A stretch of DNA of 64,000 nucleotides, from contig WPIO01000012.1 in NCBI GenBank assembly GCA_009760855.2, positions 5,226,001 through 5,290,000 of the forward strand. Reading direction: 5' to 3'. Below, in pieces: positions 10,646-21,885 of the stretch. The stretch is from Cristatella mucedo. Its lineage: Eukaryota > Bryozoa > Phylactolaemata > Cristatellidae. Made by a program: the position numbers and the translations under genes. Position 1 is the first letter of the stretch, and each line of letters opens with the position of its first letter. Below the pieces are notes generated by a model. The model did not search any database and was not told the origin of the DNA. It saw only the letters and a program-made list of their open reading frames with translations.

Positions 10646-13510
10646 GCGGTAATTCGCGCGCGACAGAACGGAGCTCCTCTTGGCACATCCGGTCTTTTGC
10701 GTGCGCTTTTTCTTCGCCGTGGGCCGACGTACTCACCGCATGCACCGGCTTGGGGCCCGCGCCAACTCCAAATTAAGCTCTTTAATGAAGTGCTTGCATT
10801 TTTCTTTACAAGAACACGGCACCGGCCAAGCTGTAAAAGTTGCGGTTCGCTCGAGGCTCGTCGAGGCGGGATAAGCGTTGCTAGATCTCTAAGAGGTTCT
10901 CACTGTTGCTAGCAAGCGAATGAAGTGACGGAACGCTTGCAGACGCTGATGGCAACAAGCCCGGATCAAAGAACTAAATAATCGAATGTGCATTACACGC
11001 ACAAACAGCTCTTTACAGAGTTATATATTTAAAATAACGATATGTGCAGACGGTCTTATGCATTTAAAATAATTAAATACATTTTCAAAAACGGATCGCT
11101 CGGCCGAGTTTTCTCTACCTCAGTCTGAGCTCTCTCATATCTGCCATCAACTTTTGAGCTACTCCGGATTTGATTCGTCGCGACTAATTAAGTTTCAAAT
11201 TCCAATTTGAGCCAACCAGTTCAGCTCGCCGCAATGATGACCACTGAATTTCAAACAGCGGACATCAGCATCTGGAATTTTGGAATGAAAAAACTGCTTC
11301 TATTCCGGCTCCGCTGCGCTGGAGACGAAAAGGAAGCTGACCGAATTTAGCGTTCGCTCTAGCTTGAAGGTCAACAGCTCGCCACTCCATCGCATTACTC
11401 CGCCGAGCGACCGTTCACTCCTGTGTTGGCCACGGTTTCGCTCTGTAGCCCACCGGCAGACGGCGCTTGCGTCTCAGGCGACTTCAACTACGGCAAGCTA
11501 AAGTAAAATCCCAACCCAGTGGCACTTTGTATTTATTCGTAAGCAGGCGTCGCTGAAGTAAGAAGGCAGTTCGCAGTGGGCAGTTGGACGCAAACTGTGA
11601 GCAGGCGAGAATCTCATCAAGTTCGGGAGCTCGTGCACAGCGAGGAGCTGCCTGCAGATTCGACGTGAGAAGAAGTGGTAGAGGGGCTCGGAGCCACTCT
11701 AAATACCGCGAGACAGTTCGCGAGCGCTTAGAGGGGGCGCTGGCGCCTCGCATCGCTACGCCCCAGCAGCTTTCTCTGCCCAATGCAATCGATCTAATCG
11801 AGCGGCTGCCAAGTAAGCTTTACGAAGAGCCGGTTTGCTTTGTGATTTTCGCAGCCATTGTCACCACAGTCTCAATTCAGATTTCCTCTCCGTGGCAATG
11901 TGATAACTGTGGGATATTTTCAATCGGAATTCCCTTTGTGGCCTCAACAATTTAATCCGGCTTTCTGCAAGTACCTTTGCAGTTTTCTGCCCTAACATTA
12001 ATGAGTACGTTTTTAGACACTAGGCGAAAAGAATTTCATGCTTGTTTCGCACCATTCTGCAACGAGCTACTGAGCCACTCATCTTTGAAGAGCTCTCGAA
12101 TCTGAGGATCGCACAAACTTCCTCGTTAATTTTTGCTTCGCTGAGTCAAGGGCATTTTTAATGCAAAAATAGGAAAGCTGGCGAGCTCCAGTCCATGGCT
12201 TTCACGAAGTTCTTCATCAAACCTAGTTTGATGTGAAAGGTGATCGCCAGATTTTTAGAGCCTCGAGCAGAGCTGGTTGCTGGATATTCTTCTCTCCAAC
12301 TGCTACGTTTTGATCGCGAGTCCATTCCTTCCACGAGTAGTGCAATTCACTTGCTTGGCTATGCCGCTCACATAATAAACGCGTGTATTTTGTATATCCC
12401 TGCTGCAGTTTCATTAAAAGGGTAACTGCTTTCAAATCACCACAGAGGGGCCAGCTGTACTTGTTATACTCTAGGAAGTTCAGTAGCTGCTAGATGTTTG
12501 AGTAGACTATTCTTGTATTCTTTTGCTTCGTCATACCACCGGAAAGAGGAGGAACCAAGTGGAAGTAACGGCCATTGATGTCGTTGCTTGGCTCTCTCTA
12601 CACCTTGGGGACTGCTAATGTGCATTGATGGTCTCCTGCCATTCAACCAATGTGAAAGCTGCGTTGTACACGTAGCACAGCACATATGCATGGGCCCAAG
12701 GCTGGTTTTCTTCATCAACCTTGCATCCGAAGTAAAGATGACATGTCTTCTTCACCTGAGAAGTGATACTTTTCTTTTATTTTGCAAATGTCACTTCCCC
12801 ATTATAGCAGAACTGGTCCACGTAACGCACTTTCGAGGCATTTCGATACAATATTAACAGTTTCGTGTAACAGTAGCTTAAACTGTCTCGCACAGTCTGA
12901 AATATTTTGAAACGCTCAACCTTTCCGACTGGGCTTTATGACGTCACCCTACTGCAGCAGCAACCGGGCAGTATGGTCACATTGCATCAGAAAATGATGC
13001 AATCAGCTCTGGACGATGTTTGCATGACCGCATTATGCAATGCGATGCAATATTACATTAATCTAAGCTTTTTTATGATGTTGCTGCAATCCTAAAGGAT
13101 ACATTTACACGTGGAAATTAACTGTATGAATAATGTTCAAAACGAAAGCCAAGAAAAGGTTTTATGGTTATATTCGTGTTCAGCACGCCTAGATACTAAA
13201 GATTAGGGACTTTTAAAGTCAGTAACGATTGCAATATGACCGGTGTAATGCATCAACGCGACGATTATACGACTTGCAGTGTCCTGGCATGATCCTGGGC
13301 GCAGTTGCTCTCTTAGAGTAATGGTCTGCCGGTCGCTGGGTCCCAGCTCTGAGCATCAGCTGCTGTAAGCCTGTAAGTAAGTCGGTTGAAAATCATCCAT
13401 CTCATCGGCCATAATATTAGGCTATTGCTTGTGATTTGTGGTGTTGTTATTAGCTCTTCGTGCAGAATATCGAGTGCCGTGTCGCCATTGTTGGCGTGCA
13501 TCGAGCTTCA
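10646..13510. other. No confident gene; CpG-rich patch at 11400-11820
   Basis: A plus-strand frame at 11584-11810 starts with ATG and reaches a GTAAGC donor-like site at about 11810. It is the best first-exon candidate here, but no downstream partner was found. The rest shows no recognised coding or RNA feature. Confidence 0.3.
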
Positions 13511-13891
13511 GGCGTTTGCCCATTGCACGAGTAACCCCAGCTACCCAAACTAAATGAGAGTCGTGGGCGGTCATATTAATATTGTTCAGGTGTCGAGACC
13601 TGAGAATTGGTGCGACTGTCGCTCCTGATATCGGAGGCCGGCCATCCGACTCCCGTGGATGACATTCGACTGTCGCTCCTGATATCGGAGGCCGGCCATC
13701 CGACTCCCGTGGATGACATTATATATATATATAATGTCATCCACGGGAGTCGGATGGCCGGCCTCCGATATCAGGAGCGACAGTCGCACCAATTCTCAGG
13801 TCTCGACACCTGAACAATATCAATATGACCGCTCACGACTCTCATTTAGTTTGGGTAGCTGGGGTTACTCGTGCAATGGGCAAACGCCTGG
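13511..13891. repeat. Near-perfect palindrome with AT core
   Basis: The sequence from aggcgtttgcccattgcacg to its reverse complement folds around an attatatatatataat centre at about 13719-13734. The left arm carries an extra tandem copy of about 51 bp (gactgtcgctcctgatatcg and following), so the arms differ in length. Otherwise they match almost base for base. Confidence 0.95.
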
Positions 13892-13911
13892 TATTGATCA
13901 AGAATTGGTAT

Positions 13912-13969
13912 TAATCAAGAAAGATACAATATATATATATATATATATATATTGTATCTTTCTTGATTA
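13912..13969. repeat. Second AT-core hairpin
   Basis: The arm taatcaagaaagatacaat pairs perfectly with attgtatctttcttgatta across an (AT)n core. It lies 20 bp from the larger palindrome. Confidence 0.93.
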
Positions 13970-14435
13970 CTACAGTGTCCATCTGGGTGTTAAGTGCTAT
14001 ATGAATCCGACTCCTGATTTAGCTGCATATAATAATGATAACATTATTAAGTCTTTAGTTATCACTCCAAGCGAGTCAAAAAGTTACCCATGTGCTTTGT
14101 AACTTGCTGGAAGAGTAGCAAAAACTAATGACAAGCAAGGCATCATGCTTAGACTGACATACGAAAGCACACAACACTGAGTTGTACAATCGGTCGGCTC
14201 TTCCGGCTAGCTTAGATACCAGCGGCCGCTTATAAAGCGGCCTTGCTGCAGCTTTTTGCGGGAGGTGCGTAACGATCCTGCCTTTGCTTAGATTGTCGAG
14301 TAAATTGCATTAAACAGTTCGGTAAACATAACTCACTCTTGTGCGCATAGGTGAGAACTCCCTGTCGTTTGTATAGGCCACCAACGTACAATGGACATAC
14401 TCCATAGCCAAAAACCACCGTAGGTAACTGAACGA
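13970..14435. other. No gene recognised
   Basis: Unique sequence with short open frames only. Confidence 0.4.
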
Positions 14436-14590
14436 CCTAGCTAGTTTGGCCCAGCGGTTAAGGTGATCACCCCGACCAAGGTCTGGCCGAGGTCGTGGGC
14501 TCGAGCCCCGTTGCATGTGTGAAGCACCCGAATAGAGTCTTAGTTCTCTTAGGGCACTGTATAAATGAATTATTTTTATTTATTTATTAT
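14436..14590 (+). mobile_element. SINE family A (tRNA-derived head, LINE-like tail)
   Basis: The head has an A-box-like ggcccagcggttaagg and a B-box-like ggctcgagcccc spaced as in tRNA genes. The tail (gaagcacccgaatagagtc...ttagttctcttagggcactg) resembles the 3' end of LINE family 1 (aaagcgcctagagagagatt...gagttctctgagggcgc). A second copy lies at 26183. It is a retroposon, not a functional tRNA gene. Confidence 0.8.
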
Positions 14591-14761
14591 TGGGTTCCAG
14601 TTCGTCTGCTTGCTGGGCGGTACTCCAATTGGTACTGCAGAGGTATGTGACCAAAATGAGTTGTGGGATCACCTACTATTGGACATACCCACTAGCCGAA
14701 ACCGTACGAGGCCAATATATGACCTTTTAGAGTCCCAGTGCGTCTGCATGCTTGGCGGTGA

Positions 14762-14935
14762 GCCATGGTGGCTCACTTGGTAAGGTGGTTGCTTTTCAAG
14801 TCCTCGGTCCCTTGGTTGTGAGTTCGAATCCGGTGGTGGGCGATCCTTTATCGCCCCTGCAAGTGGTGGTGATAGCCGTAAAGGCTCTTCTGTCGCTATA
14901 CAAAAGAGGCTGTTTAGTCAGCTAGTATTGGTATT
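14762..14935 (+). mobile_element. SINE family B (tRNA-derived)
   Basis: It has an A-box-like tggctcacttggtaagg and a strong B box (gagttcgaatccgg). The conserved body (gggcgatcctttatcgcccctgc, gtgatagccgtaaaggctcttctgtcgctata) recurs on the minus strand at 29898-30052 and 57262-57395. Three diverged copies establish the family. Confidence 0.82.
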
Positions 14936-17227
14936 GATTTGTGGTAGTCCACTTGGTATGTGGCCAAAATGAGGTGCAACTCCCAATTACTATAATCATG
15001 CACAATTAAAATGAAGGATTTCTCCAGATTAATGATTCGTCGTACAGTAGGATCAATTATTGGGCAGCGGGCTTGGGGTTTTAGTTAGAAGTCCCAACTA
15101 AGAGCCGGGCCCTGAGTTGGACCCCTGGTTTGTAATGTGCACTGAAAAATGCCGAGGTAAACTCGCAAGGTACGCAGGAGAAGATGAGTTTGCCTGGGTA
15201 CATGGAAGCTGGGCTGTACAGATGCGACTTTAACACCTAAATAATCAAAAGCCAGTGCAGACCGGGACGGAGGCCAGAAGCAACTTAACGAAACTTACGT
15301 TCAAACCGAAGGTGAGATCGCCTTAAGACTGTAATTTAGCTTGAGGAGCTGCTAAATGACTGTAAGCTATGAAGCAGGTGGTGCGAGAGCACATGGCAGG
15401 AGCAAGGAGGCCGGGAAGTAAGACTGGTGGAAGCTAATGAAGCTAACTGTAGGGCAGATAGAAAGGATCTTGAAGTTGATTCGAGGCTAAATAGAAAGAG
15501 AAGGAGAAGGAGACGGAGACGGAGACGGAAACGGAGACGGAGACGGAGAGAGTGAGAGGCGGGGCGGGCGGACGGACGGGCAGAGAGACTGACTGAGCGA
15601 GTGAAGTTCAGACGCGAGCGGTGTTATACGGCAGCTGTGCTACTGACGACAGACTAGACAAGCTGCTGAGTTCGGTATCAGTTTTGGAAGATCTAGGGCA
15701 TTGTGCTTTGGCGGAGCTGGCGCCGTCGTGAGTTTGAGGAACGTACTCCGACGAACTATTAATGGCTCCTCGAAAGTCACCGAAGGCCATTACGAACCGT
15801 CGACGCAGTGCCTGAGAGGGAAAGTGCTAACCGCAGCAGACGACGGGAGAAGCAGCCGGTGATAAACTGCATCGACGACACTTTCGCCGGCCAGAAGCGG
15901 TAGCGAAGAAGTCGGTCGATTCTCGGAGCAGCTCCCTAATATGAGACTACGCTTTCGACGATGAGAATCGTGCGATAGTTTAGCCGAGATTTTATTTTGG
16001 CCGCTTGCTGCCAAGTGCAGCCTTCTCCAATGGGGAGGAAACCGGGCGCCCTTGCGGCCAGCGCCGTGAACTCTTTGGCTCAAGTTTTTCGCAGACACCG
16101 CGGGAGCGTCCGTCTGTAGTGATTGAGCATGCATTTGGTTTGCTATTGGCCTGTTGTGCTAAAAATGCTTCGACCGGCAAGAAATCCTCACCTCCGAGAA
16201 CGAACCGCCTACATTTTTTAAGTCTCCATGCGAGCAATTGGGATCGCATCACCGACTTCCGAGCCTAGTCTTGCTCGGCTTGTTTGCATGCACAAGAAGT
16301 TATGAGGTCAAGTGAGCTCTGCCTTCTGTTGCATTTATCAAGCCGCAGGTCAACTCGTGTCAGTAGCGTCTTCCGGATATGAAGTACAATAGTGTAGCTA
16401 GGTATTTGGGTACCGCCATAGGTTTAAGCATACAGCCCTGTATATATATGTACTAGAGGTTTAAGCGTACTGTGCTGTGTACACTAATCGCGTTGCGATG
16501 CTGCTGCTGGAAGTAATGACGATGAGTGCTCGGCAAGTTTCTTCCTGGCCGATAGTTTCTCTTACAAGCCGCTCTGAGCAGGAGCTGGATGGCTCTCGAA
16601 GGACTTTGGGGGAGGGGAGGGCTGGTGACTAGCAAAATAGGCCTCCGACGAATGAACTCTTTCACCCTTCTTAATGCTAGTTCCGTTTTCGATAGCAACA
16701 GGAGGCAGAGCTAACTTACAAAGCTAATTTTAGTTCTTGAAGTAAAAAATTTCATCCAACGGTTTTGGTTCTTGCAGGTTCTTGCTTTGGGGAATCATCA
16801 GGAAGTAGTTAAAGCAAGCCAGGGTAGTGTGTATGGGGGTGGTTAAAGTAATGCCGGTCCTGTACGACGTCAATGTTTCTTGCATAGCCACTGCCACAAA
16901 ACCACTGTGCAACCCCAAGCCCATTATAAGACGAGCAGTCTGGTGAGTGCACCAGTGGCTCAGTAAAAGAACACTATCATCTGGTTATGCGGCAGGACAC
17001 AACAACAAGATTGAGCTATATCGTTGAGTGACAAAGCTTCGGTAAAAAACAAGTGAATGCCGTGTAGATAGAATGGAAGGGGGTCGGTCATAGGATGGCT
17101 TTGAATTTATGTGCCAGCAGCAGTAGCCTGTCATGGGGGGATCATCATCGTGTTCTGGCATCCGAAGTAGTGTGTTTTTGAACTTTATGTAGCCTAGGGC
17201 ACGACCGTCACAATTCCCCAACCTCAC
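14936..17227. other. No confident gene; GGAGAC hexamer repeat at 15497-15556
   Basis: A purine-rich hexamer array (GGAGAC, about ten imperfect units) precedes a CpG-rich stretch at 15560-16270. That stretch could be a promoter or first exon. The open frames on both strands there lack motifs and clear splice sites. Confidence 0.4.
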
Positions 17228-17317
17228 TTTATTTAGGATTTATATAGGAAGAGATGGCCGATCTAAGAAAAAATAAGTCAACCGAAGATAAGAAGAATAC
17301 ATGCAATATAACATAAA
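17228..17317 (+). pseudogene. Start fragment of a viral-block gene cut by a LINE
   Basis: AT-rich sequence with an ATG at about 17254 reads a short Lys/Asn-rich peptide (ADLRKNKSTEDKKN) before a stop. LINE family 1 then begins. Composition matches the viral block that resumes at 17976, so this is probably its left edge. Whether it belongs to the gene at 17976-18290 is inference. Confidence 0.35.
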
Positions 17318-17975
17318 AGTTAGATAATAATAATATTACATTTGATAAAGCGCCCTCAGAGAACTCAATCTCTTTGTAGGCACTTTACATTTGATGCAAA
17401 GGAAACACGATTGAAGGGTGAGTGGTATCTGTTAATAAACAACATAAATAACTTGGTTAGGGGTGACATGCACAGGGTCAGCATGCAAGTTTCGTTAGTG
17501 GCAGCATGCACAGTGTCAGCACGCATAAGCACATAAATGACCAATCACAGGGACCCAGTAAAGGCTGTGATAAATAGATGCGTATTTAATTTCTTGTTAA
17601 ATGTGCTCAAGTCAGGGGATGTCGTGACGCAAGTCGGGAGTGAGTTCCAGGCTTTGGGAGCATACAAACTAAATGCACGGTGTCCTAAGGATCTGAGGTG
17701 TGTAAGAGGTACAGGTAAAAAGTTAGTTTCCGAAAAGCGGGTGGTACGATGCTTGGCCTGGTGGGGGAGTAGATCTGAGAGATAGGCTGGAGCCAAAAAA
17801 TGAAGGCACCTAAAAGTGAGCGACAAAACCTTGAAGTCGATCCGCTGCTTGACTGGTAGCGAGTACAGGTCAGGGAGAAATGGTTTGATGTGGCAACTGC
17901 GACGCTCAAGACAGATAAGTCTAGCTGCAGAGTTTTACACCAGCTGTAAGCGCCGATTGCACATGCCGGTTGCAT
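17318..17975 (-). mobile_element. LINE family 1 3' end inserted in the viral block
   Basis: It begins with the ATT-type repeat and the conserved tail (gataaagcgccctcagagaa), runs through the 3' UTR, and ends inside the RT C-terminus. It is joined abruptly to viral-block sequence at 17975. Its 17631-17975 portion is duplicated in inverted form at 18898-19244. Confidence 0.93.
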
Positions 17976-18202
17976 TTGCCATCACGTTTAACAAATCTAA
18001 CAAAGGTACGATATATTCTGACAGGTATAAGCATAGTCATAGCTTTAGGAGTAACACTCTCTACTACTTATATTCAATCAATTCCTAATAGGACTCATGT
18101 AGGTTCAACTTTTTCAGCAGTCTCTGCAATGTTGGTAGCAGTTGATGTTCTTGCCAAAGTCGACAAACGTATAAGATCAACTCCAAAGTCGAATTCAAAG
18201 TT
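17631..18202. repeat. Left arm of 572-bp inverted duplication
   Basis: It pairs in reverse complement with 18673-19244 with only isolated mismatches, such as one near 18057. The arm spans the LINE/viral junction, so the duplication happened after the LINE insertion. Confidence 0.95.
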
Positions 18203-18290
18203 TATTTCAAATATGACACGTGCATTATCTGATGAAATAGTAACAAAAGAAGAATTTGAAGATATTATAATGGAATGTTCGCCCAAATAG
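17976..18290 (+). pseudogene. Viral-block membrane-type ORF (unidentified)
   Basis: A plus-strand frame of about 100 codons ends at a TAG at 18288-18290. It has one hydrophobic segment (YILTGISIVIALGVTLSTTY), then a charged Lys/Arg region and an acidic C-terminus. The 5' end was replaced by the LINE at 17975. The 3' end overlaps the C-terminal reading of the minus-strand integrase, so the two genes converge. No family is recognised. A partial duplicate is found in reverse at 18680-18898. Confidence 0.5.
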
Positions 18291-18672
18291 GTACTCCTGT
18301 TCTATAACTTGTAGCTTTTCTCTAAAAAACACTTTTTTTAACATCATTGATCCAAAAACGTACTGGTTGGTCTTTCATTATCATTATTCTGACAATCATA
18401 TGGTTTGTTAAACACCATATCGGATCTCTAACTTCCTTCTTATTTTTTTCCTTTTCACCTTCACCCGGCTCTAGTAAATATCTAACAGTTGTTCCAATTT
18501 CTAATGACTCCCTTTTTTCCTACTTTTCTATGGTACTCTGGTTTCTTTAGTTTAACTCTTTCTTTTATAGCTTTAGCTGTTTCTTCTCCGGTAGAGCTTT
18601 TAATGTTATCGTTAAGATAATCTATAATCTTAGATAGATTCTTAATCCATTCTTTGTTTCTTGTATGATCTG
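18230..18672 (-). pseudogene. Integrase C-terminal part (broken)
   Basis: Minus-strand readings here include the SH3/chromo-like C-terminal signature of Polinton-type integrases: a VRYLLEPGEGE motif, a DPIW motif, and a final FFREKLQVIEQEYL. The reading changes frame once near 18505. It is separated from the catalytic core (19245-19690) by the inverted copy at 18673-19244, so the gene is split. Integrase joins element DNA to the host chromosome. The assignment rests on motif order together with the core. Confidence 0.6.
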
Positions 18673-19244
18673 AACTTTGAATTCGACTTTGGAGTTGATC
18701 TTATACGTTTGTCGACTTTGGCAAGAACATCAACTGCTACCAACATTGCAGAGACTGCTGAAAAAGTTGAACCTACATGAGTCCTATTAGGAATTGATTG
18801 AATATAAGTAGTAGAGATTGTTACTCCTAAAGCTATGACTATGCTTATACCTGTCAGAATATATCGTACCTTTGTTAGATTTGTTAAACGTGATGGCAAA
18901 TGCAACCGGCATGTGCAATCGGCGCTTACAGCTGGTGTAAAACTCTGCAGCTAGACTTATCTGTCTTGAGCGTCGCAGTTGCCACATCAAACCACTTCTC
19001 CCTGACCTGTACTCGCTACCAGTCAAGCAGCGGATCGACTTCAAGGTTTTGTCGCTCACTTTTAGGTGCCTTCATTTTTTGGCTCCAGCCTATCTCTCAG
19101 ATCTACTCCCCCACCAGGCCAAGCATCGTACCACCCGCTTTTCGGAAACTAACTTTTTACCTGTACCTCTTACACACCTCAGATCCTTAGGACACCGTGC
19201 ATTTAGTTTGTATGCTCCCAAAGCCTGGAACTCACTCCCGACTT
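18673..19244. repeat. Right arm of 572-bp inverted duplication
   Basis: Inverted copy of 17631-18202, consisting of viral-block sequence plus a plus-oriented LINE 3' coding fragment (18898-19244). It is inserted within the integrase gene. The LINE piece is cut at 19244 without a tail, which marks this arm as the derived copy. Confidence 0.95.
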
Positions 19245-19690
19245 TCTAGTTCTTTTCCATATTGAGCAGTAAAAGCTCTTTCTGCTATCGTTTGATTCTT
19301 TATTTCAACTAAGGCGACACTCTTGTTGTTAGTAGCTTCTGTTATTCACGTTGCATGTCTACTCAGTTTGTTCTTGATCTCTCATTTGAACTCTGATCCA
19401 GGATCAACTGCTATCTTATTTGGCGTTTCTAAAGGACCCTTTAAGTAAATGTTAATTATTGCTTGTGCTACTTCTTTCGATGACTTGGTTTTAAGTGGTC
19501 TTGAGTCTGTATATCTACTAGCAACATCAATAACACTTAAAGCATATTTGTATCCAGAATCAGTTGGCATATTCAGTATATCTTTTTGATGACTTTGATC
19601 AGGTGCTACTGTGGCTAAGAAACTCTTTGGAATTTCTTTCAGCCTTGGCTTGAAAACTTTCTTTATACCTGAATTTTTTTCAAATCAAAC
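19245..19690 (-). pseudogene. Retroviral-type integrase catalytic core (viral element)
   Basis: The minus strand encodes the D,D-35-E core. The first Asp is in HQKDILNM, followed by GYKYALSVIDVASRYTDSRP; the second Asp is in AVDPGSEF; the Glu is in VALVEIKNQTIAERAF. This spacing and sequence are typical of the integrase of Polintons/Mavericks and adintoviruses. Two in-frame TGA codons lie between the second Asp and the Glu, and the gene is then interrupted at 19244. It is therefore inactive. LTR-retrotransposon integrases share the fold, but the neighbouring capsid, ATPase and protease relics favour a Polinton-like element. Confidence 0.75.
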
Positions 19691-19721
19691 TTTCTTTCTT
19701 TTTTTCTCTCTTTTAGTGTTT

Positions 19722-20078
19722 AAAATAAAATCCTACGGAGATATTTTGTAAAATTTGTTCTCAGGCTGACAGAACTTGACTATCTGGAGTCAGGGCTTCC
19801 TGTTTGTAAAAGAATTATTCGAAGACCAAATTTAGAATATGAAATCCGCTGCGCCATATGCGATCTAGAGAGCATAGAAACAGAGTTTCATTCAGGAATA
19901 CTACGTAACAGCAAAGTAATAATATGCTCTGATGCCACTTCGCTACTAACTAATAAGTATTCTAGGGATAAACCTAGTAAGCTATATTGTCTTACAAGAA
20001 AACACTTGAAAAAAATATGTTCAGAAATATATTACCTGCATCATTTCTCTGATCATGAGGCTATTTGCGTTATTTAAA
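19722..20078 (+). CDS. Unidentified plus-strand ORF in the viral block
   Basis: An open frame of about 118 codons with no in-frame ATG near its start ends at a TAA at 20076-20078. It is Cys- and Lys-rich, with pairs such as RCAICD and KLYCLTRKHLKKIC that could bind metal, but they do not form a known finger pattern. It lies between the integrase and the fibre-like gene and on the opposite strand from both. It could be a fragment of an accessory gene. Confidence 0.35.
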
Positions 20079-20192
20079 AGTGTTACCATTCGTAAAAGGT
20101 AGGTGAGAAGATACAAAATTAAAAAAACTTATTGTTTTATTGTTTCATTTATATTTCTCACGTGAGTATATAACTAATCAAGAGATTGACTC

Positions 20193-21060
20193 TTAAATTA
20201 CCAAGATTATCAATGAAGTAATAGTAAGTAGGCACTCCATCGAAGAAAGCATAGTATTAAAGTCCGTTCCAATTGAAAAAGTACTTATAGCACTTTTTTC
20301 TCCAGACACAACAGAAATATCTGTGCTCGGTCTTAGGAACACACAATTAGATGAACCAAAAACCGTTACACTTAACAATATTAATGGTGGGGTATTTTGA
20401 TTAGCCAATGAATAATTAACAGAAGTTTTTATAATATAATTCATTGATATAGGATTGATTGATACTGGTATTACTTCTGTCACTTTTTCATTGTTTTTCA
20501 AAATAATTTTTAGTTGCTGCATCACTCTGATTAACAAGATGAGCTACATTATAATTAGAATCTTCATTCATATTAAAAAAACTACTAGAAAGACTTCCAT
20601 TGAGCCTCACAAATCATTTTACCCCAACATAGGTAACACAAAAAATCATCAGGAAAAATAGTTAAAGCAGTCTTGCTTGAGTTCCAGTAAGTTGAAGTTA
20701 TTGCAGATTCATTCATATTTAAGTCTTCAGTCGTTGTTTCTTCAGATTTATTAGCATAATTGCTTAATTGACTAACATTAACAGCATCATCAGGATTTAC
20801 TCCAGGTCCAAGATTAACCTCTAGAATTCCTTTAAAATCAACTGTACCATTTCCAGTTACCATGATATTAGAATTAGCATAACTCTTTGTAGCAGCGTCA
20901 GAAGAGTTTACAGGATCTCCTAAGTTAACAATTATATTTCCATTAGCATTAAGATCAGATAGTAGATAACCATTTATTTTTGTGACGTAAGCACTAAGAT
21001 CTACTTTGTGATTAATCTATATATTCTGCTTTTAAAACTTTAGATCCGTCTAATACTTTT
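20193..21060 (-). pseudogene. Fibre/tail-spike-like protein with repeated modules (viral element)
   Basis: Minus-strand readings contain three spaced copies of a module known from phage and viral fibre shafts: NLGDPVNSSDAATKSY near 20900-20950, NLGPGVNPDDAVNVSQL near 20770-20820, and a more decayed LVNQSDAATKNY near 20520. Between modules are Asn/Ser/Thr-rich segments. Frame changes occur near 21010, between 20585 and 20540, and at a stop near 20470, so the gene is dead. Fibre proteins mediate receptor contact in many viruses; that role here is inference from the module alone. Confidence 0.55.
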
Positions 21061-21372
21061 TAGCAATAGGTACTATTCTTGCAAATCTATCGCTATCTTC
21101 TTCATATAAAACCTGTATTAAAGATCTTCTAATGTAATACTTTATATCATATCTCTTTCTAATTTATTTTTAAATCTGCCATATTTTCTTATATTATCAA
21201 ACTCGAAATCAAAGTACTTCTTATCCATAAGTAAGAACGTAAAAAGTGGATTACGTATTGGCATATCAAATTCATATTTACTTGGCATCCTAACATTTCC
21301 AGCAACTATAAAATCAAGCGGAACTTCTTCACAGTTTAATCTAGGAATAACAATTTTAAGCTCAGAATAATA
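21061..21372 (-). pseudogene. Unidentified viral-block coding relic between exonuclease and fibre genes
   Basis: In frame with the exonuclease but after an in-frame TAG, the minus strand reads on through LKIVIPRLNCEEVP and NPLFTFLLMDKKYFDF, then shifts frame near 21145 and again near 21060. It may be the C-terminal part of the exonuclease or a separate gene. I cannot decide. Confidence 0.4.
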
Positions 21373-21665
21373 CTATTCACTTAATCCTAAAACATGTAAA
21401 CCAAGCAACCATTTTGGGTGATATTGCTTTGGTATAAATTCTCTAATAATATTCCTGCTCCATAGGCACTTTATCTCAACTATATTATTTCCATCAATTA
21501 TACCATCTGGTGAATACTGATAAACGCTATCACGAGTAAAGCAATCATTAGCGCTTTCAAGTTTTACTCCAAGTTTCATTTCTAAGACCTTAGCAACAAT
21601 TGGTTCACAAACTTTACCAAATAACATTGGTGGAAACTTTAGCCCGTTGTTACAAGCAATATTTA
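21373..21665 (-). pseudogene. YqaJ-type (lambda-exonuclease-like) nuclease, viral element
   Basis: The minus-strand reading contains the family's core in order: a helix with GKVCEPIVAKVLE, then SPDGIIDGNNIVEIKCLW, which supplies the Asp and the E-x-K of the PD-(D/E)XK active site, then HPKWLLGLHVLGL. YqaJ enzymes resect double-stranded DNA ends for recombination, and viral versions work in genome processing. The product is short for the family, which is usually around 200 residues or more. An in-frame TAG follows at 21370-21372 and the upstream sequence has stops, so it is a relic. It reads in the same direction as the integrase and capsid relics. Confidence 0.65.
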
Positions 21666-21885
21666 TTATTTAGTTTTCATATTGCCATTTTCTCAATGTT
21701 TATTTCACTTTCATCACCAAATACATCATGGCCAATAAGTTTCTGATCCGCCAATGATCAAGGCCATGGATTTTTTCCATTCTTCTGAACTTTGTACATA
21801 ATCTAATTTTTCTATTTATATTCAGGTTACAATTTTATTCAGTATCAATATTATCAAATACCCACGATCTTTTCACGGACGTAAT
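21666..21885. other. AT-rich viral-block remnant
   Basis: Minus-strand readings are interrupted by stops. Nothing is identified beyond a possible N-terminal extension of the nuclease. Confidence 0.35.

Noticed and set aside
11584-11955. 124-codon plus-strand frame as a complete gene
   Set aside because: Arg/Ser-rich in a CpG patch, with no domain and no supported downstream exon. At most it is a first-exon candidate.
14436-14935. Two possible tRNA genes
   Set aside because: Box A/B-like signals are present but no cloverleaf or acceptor stem forms, and the sequences continue into SINE bodies that recur elsewhere.
15762-15811. Short basic peptide MAPRKSPKAITNRRR with a histone-like look
   Set aside because: It stops after about 17 codons and has no convincing donor, so there is no evidence of a gene.
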